NCBI RefSeq assembly: GCF_001613045.1
Contig: NZ_BDBP01000030.1
Location: 1 to 64,000 of the forward strand
Length of the DNA: 64,000 nt
Direction of reading: 5' to 3'
DNA from: Nocardia lijiangensis NBRC 108240
GTDB lineage: Bacteria > Actinomycetota > Actinomycetes > Mycobacteriales > Mycobacteriaceae
The notes under the pieces were generated by a model. It worked only from the letters and a program-made list of their open reading frames with translations. It was not told the DNA's origin and did not search any database. The position numbers were made by a program, and so were the translations under genes. Shown here piece after piece: positions 45,519 through 53,468 of the stretch (the stretch's first letter is position 1; each line of letters starts with the position of its first letter).

Positions 45519-46562
45519 ATGACGCAGGTCAATTCCCACGTACACATCCTGGAAGTGGTGGAGGTGATCAAGGAGACGGACGCGGCGGTCTCGCTGGTGT
45601 TCGAGATTCCCGACGCGCTCGTCCCTCGATTCCGCTATCACCCCGGGCAATTCCTCACCCTCGAGGTGCCGAGCGAACGCACCGGCTCGGTGGCCCGCTG
45701 CTATTCGCTGTCCAGCTCACCGCATCTGGACGACGACGCCATCGTGACCGTGAAGCGCACGGCGGACGGGTACGCCTCGAATTGGCTGTGCGACAACGCG
45801 TCCGTCGGCATGCGGCTGCGGGTGCTCGCGCCGTCCGGGGTGTTCGTGCCGAAATCACTGGACGCCGATCTGCTGCTGCTCGCGGCGGGCAGCGGCATCA
45901 CCCCGATCATGTCCATCGCGAAGTCGGCGCTGATCGCGGGGTCGGGCACTGTGCTGCTGATCTACGCGAACGACGACGCGGACTCGGTGATCTTCGGCGC
46001 GGAGCTCGACGAGATGGCGGTCGAGTTCCCGGACCGGTTCACGGTGGTGCACTGGCTGGTCGACGAGCGCGGCCTGCCAACGACGACCGCGCTGCGCGAC
46101 CTGTTCACACCGTACCCGCGCTACGACGCCTTCCTCTGCGGCCCAGCGCCTTTCCTCGCGACGTGCACCGCGGCGCTGCGCGCGATCGGCATGCCGGACT
46201 CACACATTCACCACGAGAAGTTCCAGTCGTTGACCGGTGATCCATTCGCCGACATCGAACTGCCGGGCGCGGACGCCGAATCCGGCACGGCCACAGCGAC
46301 GGTCGAGCTCGACGGACGCACGCTGGAGCTGCCGTGGCCGCGCACCCGCACGCTGCTCGAGGTGCTGCTGGCCAACGGCTACGACGCGCCGTTCTCCTGC
46401 CGAGCGGGCGAGTGCAGCGCGTGCGCCTGCACGATCCGGGCGGGCGAGGTGCGAATGCTGCGCAACGAGACGCTGGTCGACGCCGATCTCGCGCTCGGCC
46501 TCACCCTCGCATGCCAATCCGTTCCCGTCTCCGACCGCGTCCACATCGACTTCGATCAGTGA
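45519..46562 (+). CDS. Ferredoxin-NADP reductase-type electron donor with 2Fe-2S domain
   Basis: A 347-residue reductase of the KshB/PaaE type. FAD domain first (FRYHPGQFLTLEVPSE, RCYSLSSSP), then the NAD(P)H domain (LLAAGSGITPIMS, YDAFLCGPAPF), then a plant-type 2Fe-2S domain with Cys294, Cys299, Cys302 and Cys332 (C-x4-C-x2-C-x29-C). It passes electrons from NAD(P)H to an oxygenase, here probably the diiron protein at the head of the operon. It starts 9 bases after the SDR stop and is the last gene of the cluster. Confidence 0.92.
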   Translation: MTQVNSHVHILEVVEVIKETDAAVSLVFEIPDALVPRFRYHPGQFLTLEVPSERTGSVARCYSLSSSPHLDDDAIVTVKRTADGYASNWLCDNASVGMRLRVLAPSGVFVPKSLDADLLLLAAGSGITPIMSIAKSALIAGSGTVLLIYANDDADSVIFGAELDEMAVEFPDRFTVVHWLVDERGLPTTTALRDLFTPYPRYDAFLCGPAPFLATCTAALRAIGMPDSHIHHEKFQSLTGDPFADIELPGADAESGTATATVELDGRTLELPWPRTRTLLEVLLANGYDAPFSCRAGECSACACTIRAGEVRMLRNETLVDADLALGLTLACQSVPVSDRVHIDFDQ

Positions 46563-46678
46563 ACCTTTGCTGAAACAGCAACGAAACTGGCTCCGCCTCG
46601 CGGCCCGCGGGCACCATGCCCTGAGCGGGTTCTCCCCGCGGTCCATCCACGGCATACGCAGGTCAGGAGAGGCGTTCG

Positions 46679-47308
46679 ATGACCGAAACCACCGCTCAGA
46701 AGTACTGGGAAGACTTCTACCGTGAGCGCGATCGAGTCTGGACCGGCAAACCGAATGTGTTGCTGGTCCGTGAAGTCTCCGATCTCACGCCGGGCTCCGC
46801 GCTCGACCTCGGCTGCGGCGAGGGCGGCGACGCCATCTGGCTGGCCGAGCGTGGCTGGCGGGTGCGCGCCGTCGACGTGTCGGTCATCGCGTTGTCGCGG
46901 GCAGCCGAGCGCGCCGCCGGGGCTGGCGTCGGCGACCGAATCACTTGGGAGCGGCACGATCTGGCGCATTCCTTTCCCGCGGGCTCGTTCGATCTGGTGA
47001 CGTCTCAGTTCCTGCACTCGCCGGTCGCCGCGGACGGCGAACGCGACAAGATCCTGCGGCACGCCGCCAAGGCCGTCGCGCCCGGCGGTGTGCTGCTCAT
47101 CGTGGCGCACGCGGGCTGGCCGACCTGGATGACCGAGGCGCCGTTCCTCGAATTCCCAACCATCCCCGGCACGCTCGCCGCCCTCGATCTGTCCCCCGAG
47201 GCATGGCAGGTCGAGACCGGGGAAGTCATCGATCGCGAATGGCCCGGTCCCGAGGGACAGGCGGGCCGCAGGGAAGACACGGTGCTGCGCATCCGCCGGC
47301 TGCGGTAG
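46679..47308 (+). CDS. SAM-dependent methyltransferase
   Basis: A 209-residue class I methyltransferase. Motif I is LDLGCGEGGDAIWLAERGW near residues 42-60, with acidic residues in AVDVS and a later DLVTSQFLHS. The overall form resembles the thiopurine/tellurite-type group. AGGAGAGGCG lies about 6 bases before the ATG. It starts 116 bases after the oxidation operon, without evident linkage, and 73 bases before the glycosyltransferase gene on the same strand. The acceptor is unknown. Confidence 0.85.
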   Translation: MTETTAQKYWEDFYRERDRVWTGKPNVLLVREVSDLTPGSALDLGCGEGGDAIWLAERGWRVRAVDVSVIALSRAAERAAGAGVGDRITWERHDLAHSFPAGSFDLVTSQFLHSPVAADGERDKILRHAAKAVAPGGVLLIVAHAGWPTWMTEAPFLEFPTIPGTLAALDLSPEAWQVETGEVIDREWPGPEGQAGRREDTVLRIRRLR

Positions 47309-47381
47309 TTGGGGCGTACCCCCAGCAACCTCACAGCCCGGTCCCAGCGCCACGGCAGGTGCGCCGCCGACGGTAGACGCC

Positions 47382-48644
47382 ATGACCGAAACCGTGGCCG
47401 TCGCCAGCGCGGCGCAACAGAATCGAGCCACGGGCCGCCCGCCCGTGCTCGACGTGGTGATTCCCGTCTACAACGAGGAGGCCGACCTGGGCATCTGCGT
47501 GCAGCGACTGCACGCGTACCTGGGCGGCGGCTTCCCCTTCCCGGCGCGCATCACCATCGCCGACAACGCGAGCACCGACGCGACCCTCCAGGTCGCCCGG
47601 CTGCTCGCGGCCGAATACAACGACGTGCGCGTGGTGCACCTGGACGCCAAGGGCCGCGGCCTGGCACTGCGCGCCGTGTGGGAGCACTCCGACGCGCAGG
47701 TCGTCGCCTATATGGACGTCGACCTGTCCACCGACCTCGACGCACTGCTGCCCCTGGTGGCTCCGCTGGTCTCCGGCCACTCCGACCTGGCCATCGGCAC
47801 CCGCCTGACCGCGGGCTCGCGGGTGGTGCGGGGACCGAAGCGCGAATTCATCTCCCGCAGCTACAACCTGATCCTGAAAGCCGCGCTGCGCACCGGGTTC
47901 TCCGACGCGCAGTGCGGTTTCAAGGCGATGCGCACCGATGTCGCACGGCGGCTGCTGCCGCTGGTGCAGGACGGCGAATGGTTCTTCGACACCGAACTGC
48001 TGGTGCTCGCCGAACGCGCGGGCCTGCGCATCCACGAGGTGCCGGTGGACTGGATCGACGATCCCGACAGCCGCGTCGACATCGTCGACACCGCGCGCAA
48101 GGATCTCCATGGCATCTGGCGGCTGGGCCGGGCCATGGCCACCGGCGCGCTGCCGCTGGACGACGTGCGGCGGGCCATCGGGCGGGAACCGCTGCTGCCG
48201 GGCGTACTGCTGGGCATGGTGGGTCAGGCGGTGCGATTCGCGCTCATCGGCGTCGCCTCGACGGTCGCGTACCTGCTGCTCTATCTGTTGTGGCAACCGC
48301 TGGCCGGGCCGCAGGCGGCGAATTTTATCGCGCTGCTGGTGACGGCCGTCGGCAACACCGCGGCCAACCGTGCCTTCACCTTCGGTGTGCGCGGCACGAA
48401 CGGCGTTGTCGCACATCACTTCCAGGGACTGCTGCTCTTCGGATTCGGCCTGCTGGTCACGAGCGGCTCCCTGTTCGCGCTGCACCGCTGGGCGCCGGAC
48501 GCGCCCGTGCACTTGGAGCTGCTGGTGCTGGTGGTCGCCAATCTCGTGGCGACCCTGGCGCGGTTCGTCGGATTGCGCTGGGTCTTCCGGGACGCGGGCG
48601 ACCGAGGGTACCGGACGACCGTTGTGGACGAGGGCCGCCGATGA
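47382..48644 (+). CDS. GT2 glycosyltransferase fused to a GtrA domain (YkcC-like)
   Basis: A 420-residue two-domain protein. Residues 20-265 form a dolichol-phosphate-mannose-synthase-like GT2 domain with VVIPVYNEEADLG, the metal-binding DVD in AYMDVDLST, and SDAQCGFKAMR. From about residue 282 a GtrA-type membrane domain follows with four hydrophobic segments (RFALIGVASTVAYLLLY). It should build a polyprenyl-phosphate sugar on the cytoplasmic side and help move it across the membrane for the next gene's product. The stop overlaps that gene's ATG. Confidence 0.9.
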   Translation: MTETVAVASAAQQNRATGRPPVLDVVIPVYNEEADLGICVQRLHAYLGGGFPFPARITIADNASTDATLQVARLLAAEYNDVRVVHLDAKGRGLALRAVWEHSDAQVVAYMDVDLSTDLDALLPLVAPLVSGHSDLAIGTRLTAGSRVVRGPKREFISRSYNLILKAALRTGFSDAQCGFKAMRTDVARRLLPLVQDGEWFFDTELLVLAERAGLRIHEVPVDWIDDPDSRVDIVDTARKDLHGIWRLGRAMATGALPLDDVRRAIGREPLLPGVLLGMVGQAVRFALIGVASTVAYLLLYLLWQPLAGPQAANFIALLVTAVGNTAANRAFTFGVRGTNGVVAHHFQGLLLFGFGLLVTSGSLFALHRWAPDAPVHLELLVLVVANLVATLARFVGLRWVFRDAGDRGYRTTVVDEGRR

Positions 48645-50728
48645 GCACCGCGACGCTGACGCCGCCGGAATCCGTTTCGCTTCACCGGAACTCGAACTCG
48701 TCGAAGCGCGATCGCTGGGAGCATCCGGCACTCGCCGTGCTGCTCATCGGGACCGGCGTGGCCTACCTCTGCAACCTCGGCGCGAACGGCTGGGCGAACT
48801 CCTTCTATTCGGCTGCGGTGCAAGCTGGTTCGCAGTCGTGGACAGCGTTCTTCTTCGGCTCCTCGGATGCGGGGAACTCGATCACCGTCGACAAACCGCC
48901 CGCCTCGCTGTGGCTGATGGAACTCTCGGTGCGCCTGTTCGGGCTGAGCAGCTGGAGCATTCTGGTGCCGCAGGTGCTGCTCGGCGTCGGCACCGTGGCA
49001 CTGCTGTGGGCGACGGTGCGGCGGTCGTTCGGCCCCGCCGCGGGTCTGCTCTCCGGGCTGGTCGTCGCCGTGACTCCCGTTGCCGCGCTGATGTTCCGGT
49101 TCAACAATCCCGACGCGCTGCTGGTGTTCCTGATGGTCGCCGCGGCGTGGGCCATGCTGCGCGCGGTGGCGGACGGACGTTGGCGCTGGCTCGTGCTCAC
49201 CGGAGCTTTCATCGGTTTCGGATTTCTGGCCAAACAGTTGCAGGTGCTGCTCGTGGTTCCCGCGCTGGCGCTGACCTATCTGATCGCTGGTCCGCCCGCG
49301 CTCGGCAAGCGGATCGCGCAGCTGTGCGCGGCGGGCGTCTCGATGGTGGCAGCGGCGGGCTGGTGGCTGCTGGCGGTGGAACTCTGGCCCGCGTCTTCGC
49401 GACCGTGGATCGGTGGTTCCCAAAGCAATTCGATCCTGGAACTCACGCTCGGCTACAACGGACTCGGCCGCCTCAACGGCAACGAGACCGGCAGCGTCGG
49501 CCCGGGCGCCAAAGGCGGGCGCAGTCCGATGTGGGGCGATGCCGGGATCACCCGGCTGTTCGAACCCGCGCAGGGTGGGCAGATCGCCTGGCTGATCCCC
49601 GCGGCGGCGGTAGCGCTGATCGCCGGGATCATGCTGCGCGGCAGGGCTCCTCGAACCGACGGCAGGCGAGCCGCGCTGGTGCTGTGGGGCGGGTGGCTGC
49701 TGGTGACCGGCCTGGTCTTCAGCTTCATGGCGGGGATCTTCCACCAGTACTACACCGTCGCGCTGGCGCCCGCGATTGCGGCATTGGTCGGCTCCGGCAT
49801 GGTCCTGCTGTGGCGCGAACGGGACCGCGTCCACGTGCGGGTGGCACTGGCCATCGCTACCGGCACGACCACCGCGGCGGCTTGGATATTGCTCTCGCGC
49901 AGCGCGGATTTCGTGCCATGGTTGCGGTGGACGATCCTGGTGGCCGATGTCGCCGCGACGGTGGCGCTGCTGTTTCCCCTGGGGCGCAAGCGTTCTGTCG
50001 TCGCCGCGCTGACCGCCGCGTTCGTCGGCCTGGCCGGGCCGGTGGCCTACACCGTCCACACGCTGGCCACACCGCATTCCGGTCCGATCCCGACGGCGGG
50101 GCCGAGTGTCGGTTTCGGCTTCGGCGGTCGACCGGGCGGCGGCGGCGCGACGGGTGGTGGACCGATGATGCCGGGCGGCAACGGAAGCGATAGGCCACCG
50201 AGAGGTGCTCCGGGGGCGAGCGATACCGCACCGGCTCCCGGCGGCACGGGAGACGGCGCCGCCGCGATCCCTGGCGGCACCACAGGTCCGAACGGCACAG
50301 CACCGGCCCAGTCCTCGCCAAGTGGCGGAACACGCGGCGGCCCAGCTGGTTTCGCTGGCCCGGGCGGCGGGTTCATGAGCGCCAGCACCCCCGGCGACCA
50401 ACTGGTCGCCTTGCTCGAGGACAACGGTGACGCCTACACCTGGGTGGCGGCGACGGTCAGTTCCAATCGCGCGGCGGGCTATCAGCTCGCCACCGAGCTG
50501 CCCGTGATGCCGATCGGCGGCTTCAACGGCACCGATCCGTCGCCCACGCTGGCCCAGTTCCAGCAGTACGTGGCCGACGGGAAGATCCACTACTTCCTCG
50601 GCGGCGAGGACTCCCGACCGAACGGCGACGAGTCCTCGGAGAGCGCGAAGATCACCGCGTGGGTGCGGGCCAACTTCACCGCGATGGAAGTCGACGGGGT
50701 CACCGTCTACGACCTCACCACTCGCTGA
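48641..50728 (+). CDS. GT39-family polyprenol-phosphate-sugar glycosyltransferase (YkcB-like)
   Basis: A 695-residue polytopic membrane protein of the GT39/ArnT-like superfamily. The first external loop carries the acidic pair region and YSAAVQAGSQSWTAFFFGSSDAGNSITVDKPP, characteristic of YkcB-like enzymes. About a dozen helices follow, then a Gly/Pro/Thr-rich external linker of about 90 residues (near 485-580) and a C-terminal globular domain ending MEVDGVTVYDLTTR. The linker probably spans the cell wall. It likely adds a sugar from the GT2 product to an envelope polymer or lipid. The ATG overlaps the previous stop. Confidence 0.88.
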   Translation: MSTATLTPPESVSLHRNSNSSKRDRWEHPALAVLLIGTGVAYLCNLGANGWANSFYSAAVQAGSQSWTAFFFGSSDAGNSITVDKPPASLWLMELSVRLFGLSSWSILVPQVLLGVGTVALLWATVRRSFGPAAGLLSGLVVAVTPVAALMFRFNNPDALLVFLMVAAAWAMLRAVADGRWRWLVLTGAFIGFGFLAKQLQVLLVVPALALTYLIAGPPALGKRIAQLCAAGVSMVAAAGWWLLAVELWPASSRPWIGGSQSNSILELTLGYNGLGRLNGNETGSVGPGAKGGRSPMWGDAGITRLFEPAQGGQIAWLIPAAAVALIAGIMLRGRAPRTDGRRAALVLWGGWLLVTGLVFSFMAGIFHQYYTVALAPAIAALVGSGMVLLWRERDRVHVRVALAIATGTTTAAAWILLSRSADFVPWLRWTILVADVAATVALLFPLGRKRSVVAALTAAFVGLAGPVAYTVHTLATPHSGPIPTAGPSVGFGFGGRPGGGGATGGGPMMPGGNGSDRPPRGAPGASDTAPAPGGTGDGAAAIPGGTTGPNGTAPAQSSPSGGTRGGPAGFAGPGGGFMSASTPGDQLVALLEDNGDAYTWVAATVSSNRAAGYQLATELPVMPIGGFNGTDPSPTLAQFQQYVADGKIHYFLGGEDSRPNGDESSESAKITAWVRANFTAMEVDGVTVYDLTTR

Positions 50729-50736
50729 AAACCGTT

Positions 50737-50766
50737 GCGCACCGGATCTTTCGAGATCCGGTGCGC
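50737..50766. terminator. Strong bidirectional hairpin after the GT39 gene
   Basis: GCGCACCGGATCT and AGATCCGGTGCGC form a perfect 13-base stem closed by a TTCG tetraloop, an exceptionally stable loop. It lies 8 bases after the GT39 stop and 15 bases from the stop of the convergent NmrA-like gene. Confidence 0.9.
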
Positions 50767-50781
50767 AGCGTCATCGAACAT

Positions 50782-51564
50782 TCAGCCGACGGCCGGGTAC
50801 GTCGCTTCGACCCACTCGGCGAACGTCGGACCCGCCAGGGTGGCGTGCGGGCCGGGCAGCAGCGTGCCGTCCTCGAACTGCTCGCGGTCCGGGTTGGCCG
50901 GGTCGCTGACCTCCTGCACCCGGATCGCGTCGCCGCGCCGGGCGACGAGCACCGCGGCCGCGCCCGCCATGGTCTCGGGCCGGGGTCCGGCGATCTCCGG
51001 GAACGGTCCGACGGTGCTCGCCGGGGCCGGGTGCACGGCCAGCTCGACGAGCTTCTCGGCGACGGTGCGGGCGGCCACCAGCTGCGTGCGCATGTTCGCC
51101 AGGTAGGCGACCTCGCCCTGGGTGCCCCACTGCGTCATCACCTCCACCAGCTCGTGGAACTGCGCTGCCCGCAGGATCTGCACCGGCAGCGGGCCTTTCG
51201 CAAGCTCCTGCTCGTGCGCCAGCTTCGCGGCGTTGTAGCCGGAGACCGAGTTGTCGATACCGATGATGGACACCACGACCAGCCGCTCGACCCCTGCCTG
51301 GGTACCCGCTTCGTGGAGGTTGCGCGCGGCGGCGGTGAAGAACGCGGTGGCGACGTCCCGATCGGCGGAGGGCGTGCTGGAGGCGTCGATCACCACGTCC
51401 ACCCCGGCCAGTGCCTCGGCGAGACCGACGCCGGTCTCGATGTCCACGCCGTTGGCGCGGGAGAAGGCCACCACTTCGTGGCCCTGCTCGTTCAGCACGT
51501 CGACGACGTGGCGGCCCAGACGTCCGGTGGCTCCGGCAACGGCGATCTTCTTGCTGGCGTTCAT
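50782..51564 (-). CDS. NmrA-like NAD(P)-binding oxidoreductase, ECF41 target candidate
   Basis: A 260-residue atypical SDR. ATG at 51564 has AAGGAGC 7 bases upstream. The cofactor motif GATGRLGRHV lies at residues 10-19; VVVSIIGIDNSVSGYNAAKLAHEQ contains a Tyr-x3-Lys, and QILRAAQFHELVEV follows. A perfect ECF41-type promoter lies about 50 bases upstream on the same strand, and the ECF41 sigma gene is 1 kb away. Such oxidoreductases or epimerases are the standard partners of ECF41 factors. The chemical role is unknown. Confidence 0.87.
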   Translation of the reverse strand: MNASKKIAVAGATGRLGRHVVDVLNEQGHEVVAFSRANGVDIETGVGLAEALAGVDVVIDASSTPSADRDVATAFFTAAARNLHEAGTQAGVERLVVVSIIGIDNSVSGYNAAKLAHEQELAKGPLPVQILRAAQFHELVEVMTQWGTQGEVAYLANMRTQLVAARTVAEKLVELAVHPAPASTVGPFPEIAGPRPETMAGAAAVLVARRGDAIRVQEVSDPANPDREQFEDGTLLPGPHATLAGPTFAEWVEATYPAVG

Positions 51565-51612
51565 GTCCGCTCCTTGTGCTCTGCTGCGGCGGTGTTCCGC
51601 GTTCACAGGAAG

Positions 51613-51639
51613 GACGACACAGCGACGACGAGTGTGACA
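51613..51639 (-). promoter_or_regulatory. ECF41-type promoter TGTCACA-N16-CGTC
   Basis: On the minus strand TGTCACA (51639-51633) is followed after exactly 16 bases by CGTC (51616-51613), matching the published ECF41 -35/-10 consensus as I recall it. Transcription would begin about 40 bases before the NmrA-like ATG at 51564. The sigma factor that should recognise it is encoded at 52556-53452. Confidence 0.85.
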
Positions 51640-51664
51640 TCGCAAAGAACGCGCAGGTCAGGAG

Positions 51665-52360
51665 CTACTGTCGGGCCATTGCTTCGCGACGAATCCACTG
51701 GAACAAGGTGGGGTTGTCGACGGTGGTGATGACGCTGATCGCTGTGCGCAGGTAGCGGTCGTCGTCCAGCACGGCCAGCAGGCTCGCCGCCAGATCCACA
51801 CGGGCAGTGAACCGTCCGTCGGCGTGGCCTTCGACGACGGTGTAGTCGGTGACCGACGGCAGGTGGTAGAGCCCACTCGGGCGCACGATCGTCCAGTCCA
51901 GATCGGTGGCGCGGATCAGCGCTTCCATGCGCCGCATGTCGTCATAGAGGGTTTTGCCGAGCACCCTCGTCACATACGGGAGCAGCACCCGGTTGAACAG
52001 GATCCCACCGTCGGAGTACGGGGGTGGATCGACCCCGCTCGAGCTGACCACGGCGAGCCGACGCACCCGATGCCGCTGCATCGCTGCGACGATATTGGCC
52101 GCACCACGCGAATAGGTGCTGATCGGTTCCTTCCCGGCGGGTACCCCGAGCGTCGACAGCACCGCATCCCGCTGCGCCACGGCGGCATCGACGGCTGCCG
52201 GATCGAGCACGTCGGCGCCGACCACCTCGAGCCGATCGTGGTGCAGCGGAAACGATTTCGGCTGCCGGGTGACCGCAGTGACCTGATGCCCGGCAGTCAG
52301 TGCCTGATCGGTCAGTAGACGACCGGTGGGACCATTGGCGCCGAAGACGGTGATACGCAT
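51665..52360 (-). CDS. NmrA-like NAD(P)-binding protein
   Basis: A 231-residue atypical SDR: GANGPTGRLLTDQAL at residues 8-22 is the nucleotide-binding motif, RRLAVVSSSGVDPPP and WTIVRPSGLYHLPS follow. It lacks an evident catalytic Tyr-x3-Lys and may be a flavin reductase-like or redox-sensing protein. It lies between the other NmrA-like gene and the divergent ECF41 sigma gene. It ends 26 bases upstream of the ECF41 promoter of the first gene, so the two are separately initiated. Confidence 0.85.
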   Translation of the reverse strand: MRITVFGANGPTGRLLTDQALTAGHQVTAVTRQPKSFPLHHDRLEVVGADVLDPAAVDAAVAQRDAVLSTLGVPAGKEPISTYSRGAANIVAAMQRHRVRRLAVVSSSGVDPPPYSDGGILFNRVLLPYVTRVLGKTLYDDMRRMEALIRATDLDWTIVRPSGLYHLPSVTDYTVVEGHADGRFTARVDLAASLLAVLDDDRYLRTAISVITTVDNPTLFQWIRREAMARQ

Positions 52361-52440
52361 GACGGTTTGTCCTTCCTAGAAGCTGGAGAAGCCGGTGTGG
52401 GCGGGTAATGGGGGGCGAACACAAGTGCCCGACAGCCGCG

Positions 52441-52467
52441 GACCCGTGACGGCGCGGCCCTGTGACG
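52441..52467 (-). promoter_or_regulatory. Possible weak ECF41-like promoter
   Basis: On the minus strand CGTCACA is followed after 16 bases by GGTC, differing at one base in each element from TGTCACA-N16-CGTC. It would serve the NmrA-like gene starting at 52360. It is listed only because the spacing is exact and the sigma gene is adjacent. Confidence 0.35.
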
Positions 52468-52555
52468 TGCACCACCACGTCCGGGTGTCACAAAACGGTC
52501 GGTGCTCGCCACTGATGCATGACATCGTCGACGAAGCCGACAGACAGGACCCACC

Positions 52556-53452
52556 ATGAGCGACGGCGAACGCACTGCCCCCGCCACCGAGGCCTTCGTC
52601 GTCCACCGCAACCTGCTCTTCACCGTTGCCTATGAGATGCTCGGCTCAGCCGCCGACGCCGAGGACGTGCTGCAGGAGACCTGGCTGCAATGGGCAGCCG
52701 TCGATCTCGGCACGGTGCGCGATCAACGCGCCTTCCTGGTCAAGATCACCTCCCGGCAGGCAATCCGGCGAATGCGCACCCTAGGCCGCCGCCGGGAGTC
52801 CTACGTCGGCCCTTGGCTGCCCGAGCCGCTGCTCACCACGCCCGACGTCGCCGAGGACATCGAGCTGGCCGATAGCCTCTCGATGGCGATGCTGCTGGTG
52901 CTCGAAACGCTCGCCCCGACCGAGCGGGCGGTGTTCGTGCTGCGCGAAGTGTTCGGCATGGCCTACGACGAGATCGCGCACGTCGTGGACAAAAACCCAG
53001 CCTCGGTCCGCCAGATCGCCCACCGCGCTCGCGCACACGTCGCCGCGCGCCGGCCGCGCGGCGCCGTGACTGCCGTCGAGGCCCGGCAAGCGCTCGGAGC
53101 ATTCCAACGAGCAGTCGAAACCGGCGATCTACAGGGCCTGCTCGACATCCTGGCGCCGGATGTCGTCTTCCTGGGCGACGGCGGCGGAGTCAAGCAGGCA
53201 ACGCTGCGGCCCATTGTGGGCGCCGATCGCGTGATACGTGTGGTGAGCGGCGGCACAGGCTGGATGGGTGGGCCGGCCTCGGCCGAACCCGCTCACGTCA
53301 ACGGCTGGCCCGCACTGGTCATCCGACTCAACGGAGAGATCGACGGTGTCGTGGCGGTGCGGATCGACAACGGCCTGGTCACCGGGCTCTACTACGTGCG
53401 CAACCCCGCCAAGCTCGAGCACCTTCACCGGGAAACCGCATTGGACCGTTGA
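52556..53452 (+). CDS. ECF41-family RNA polymerase sigma factor (SigJ-like)
   Basis: A 298-residue extracytoplasmic-function sigma factor. Region 2 is residues 12-80 (HRNLLFTVAYEMLGSAADAEDVLQETWLQW), region 4 about 105-165 (ETLAPTERAVFVLREVFGMAYDEIA). It carries the marks of ECF41: WLPEP at 87-91 between the regions, and a SnoaL-like C-terminal domain with DGGGVK at 208-213 and NPAKL at 283-287. In this group the C-terminal domain replaces an anti-sigma factor and modulates activity. It is divergent from two NmrA-like genes, one with an exact target promoter. ACAGGACCC upstream is only a weak ribosome site. Confidence 0.93.
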   Translation: MSDGERTAPATEAFVVHRNLLFTVAYEMLGSAADAEDVLQETWLQWAAVDLGTVRDQRAFLVKITSRQAIRRMRTLGRRRESYVGPWLPEPLLTTPDVAEDIELADSLSMAMLLVLETLAPTERAVFVLREVFGMAYDEIAHVVDKNPASVRQIAHRARAHVAARRPRGAVTAVEARQALGAFQRAVETGDLQGLLDILAPDVVFLGDGGGVKQATLRPIVGADRVIRVVSGGTGWMGGPASAEPAHVNGWPALVIRLNGEIDGVVAVRIDNGLVTGLYYVRNPAKLEHLHRETALDR

Positions 53453-53468
53453 CCGGTAGTGCAGACCC

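Noticed and set aside
43310..46240. A 976-codon plus-strand frame across the monooxygenase, SDR and reductase genes
   Set aside because: It overlaps three recognisable genes in another frame and is almost entirely Arg/Gly/Ala/Pro-rich, with no domain.
47309..48640. N-terminal extension of the GT39 frame across the GT2 gene
   Set aside because: The extension is an Arg-rich shadow of the GT2-GtrA gene; the GT39 start at 48641 overlaps the preceding stop as ATGA.
50090..50390. Gly/Pro-rich stretch as a tandem repeat or mobile insertion
   Set aside because: It stays in frame within the GT39 gene, is not made of regular repeat units and continues into a conserved C-terminal domain; it is a protein linker.
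52486..52529. TGTCACA at 52486-52492 as an autoregulatory ECF41 promoter for the sigma gene
   Set aside because: The required CGTC is absent at a 16-base spacing; the nearest one lies 33 bases downstream.
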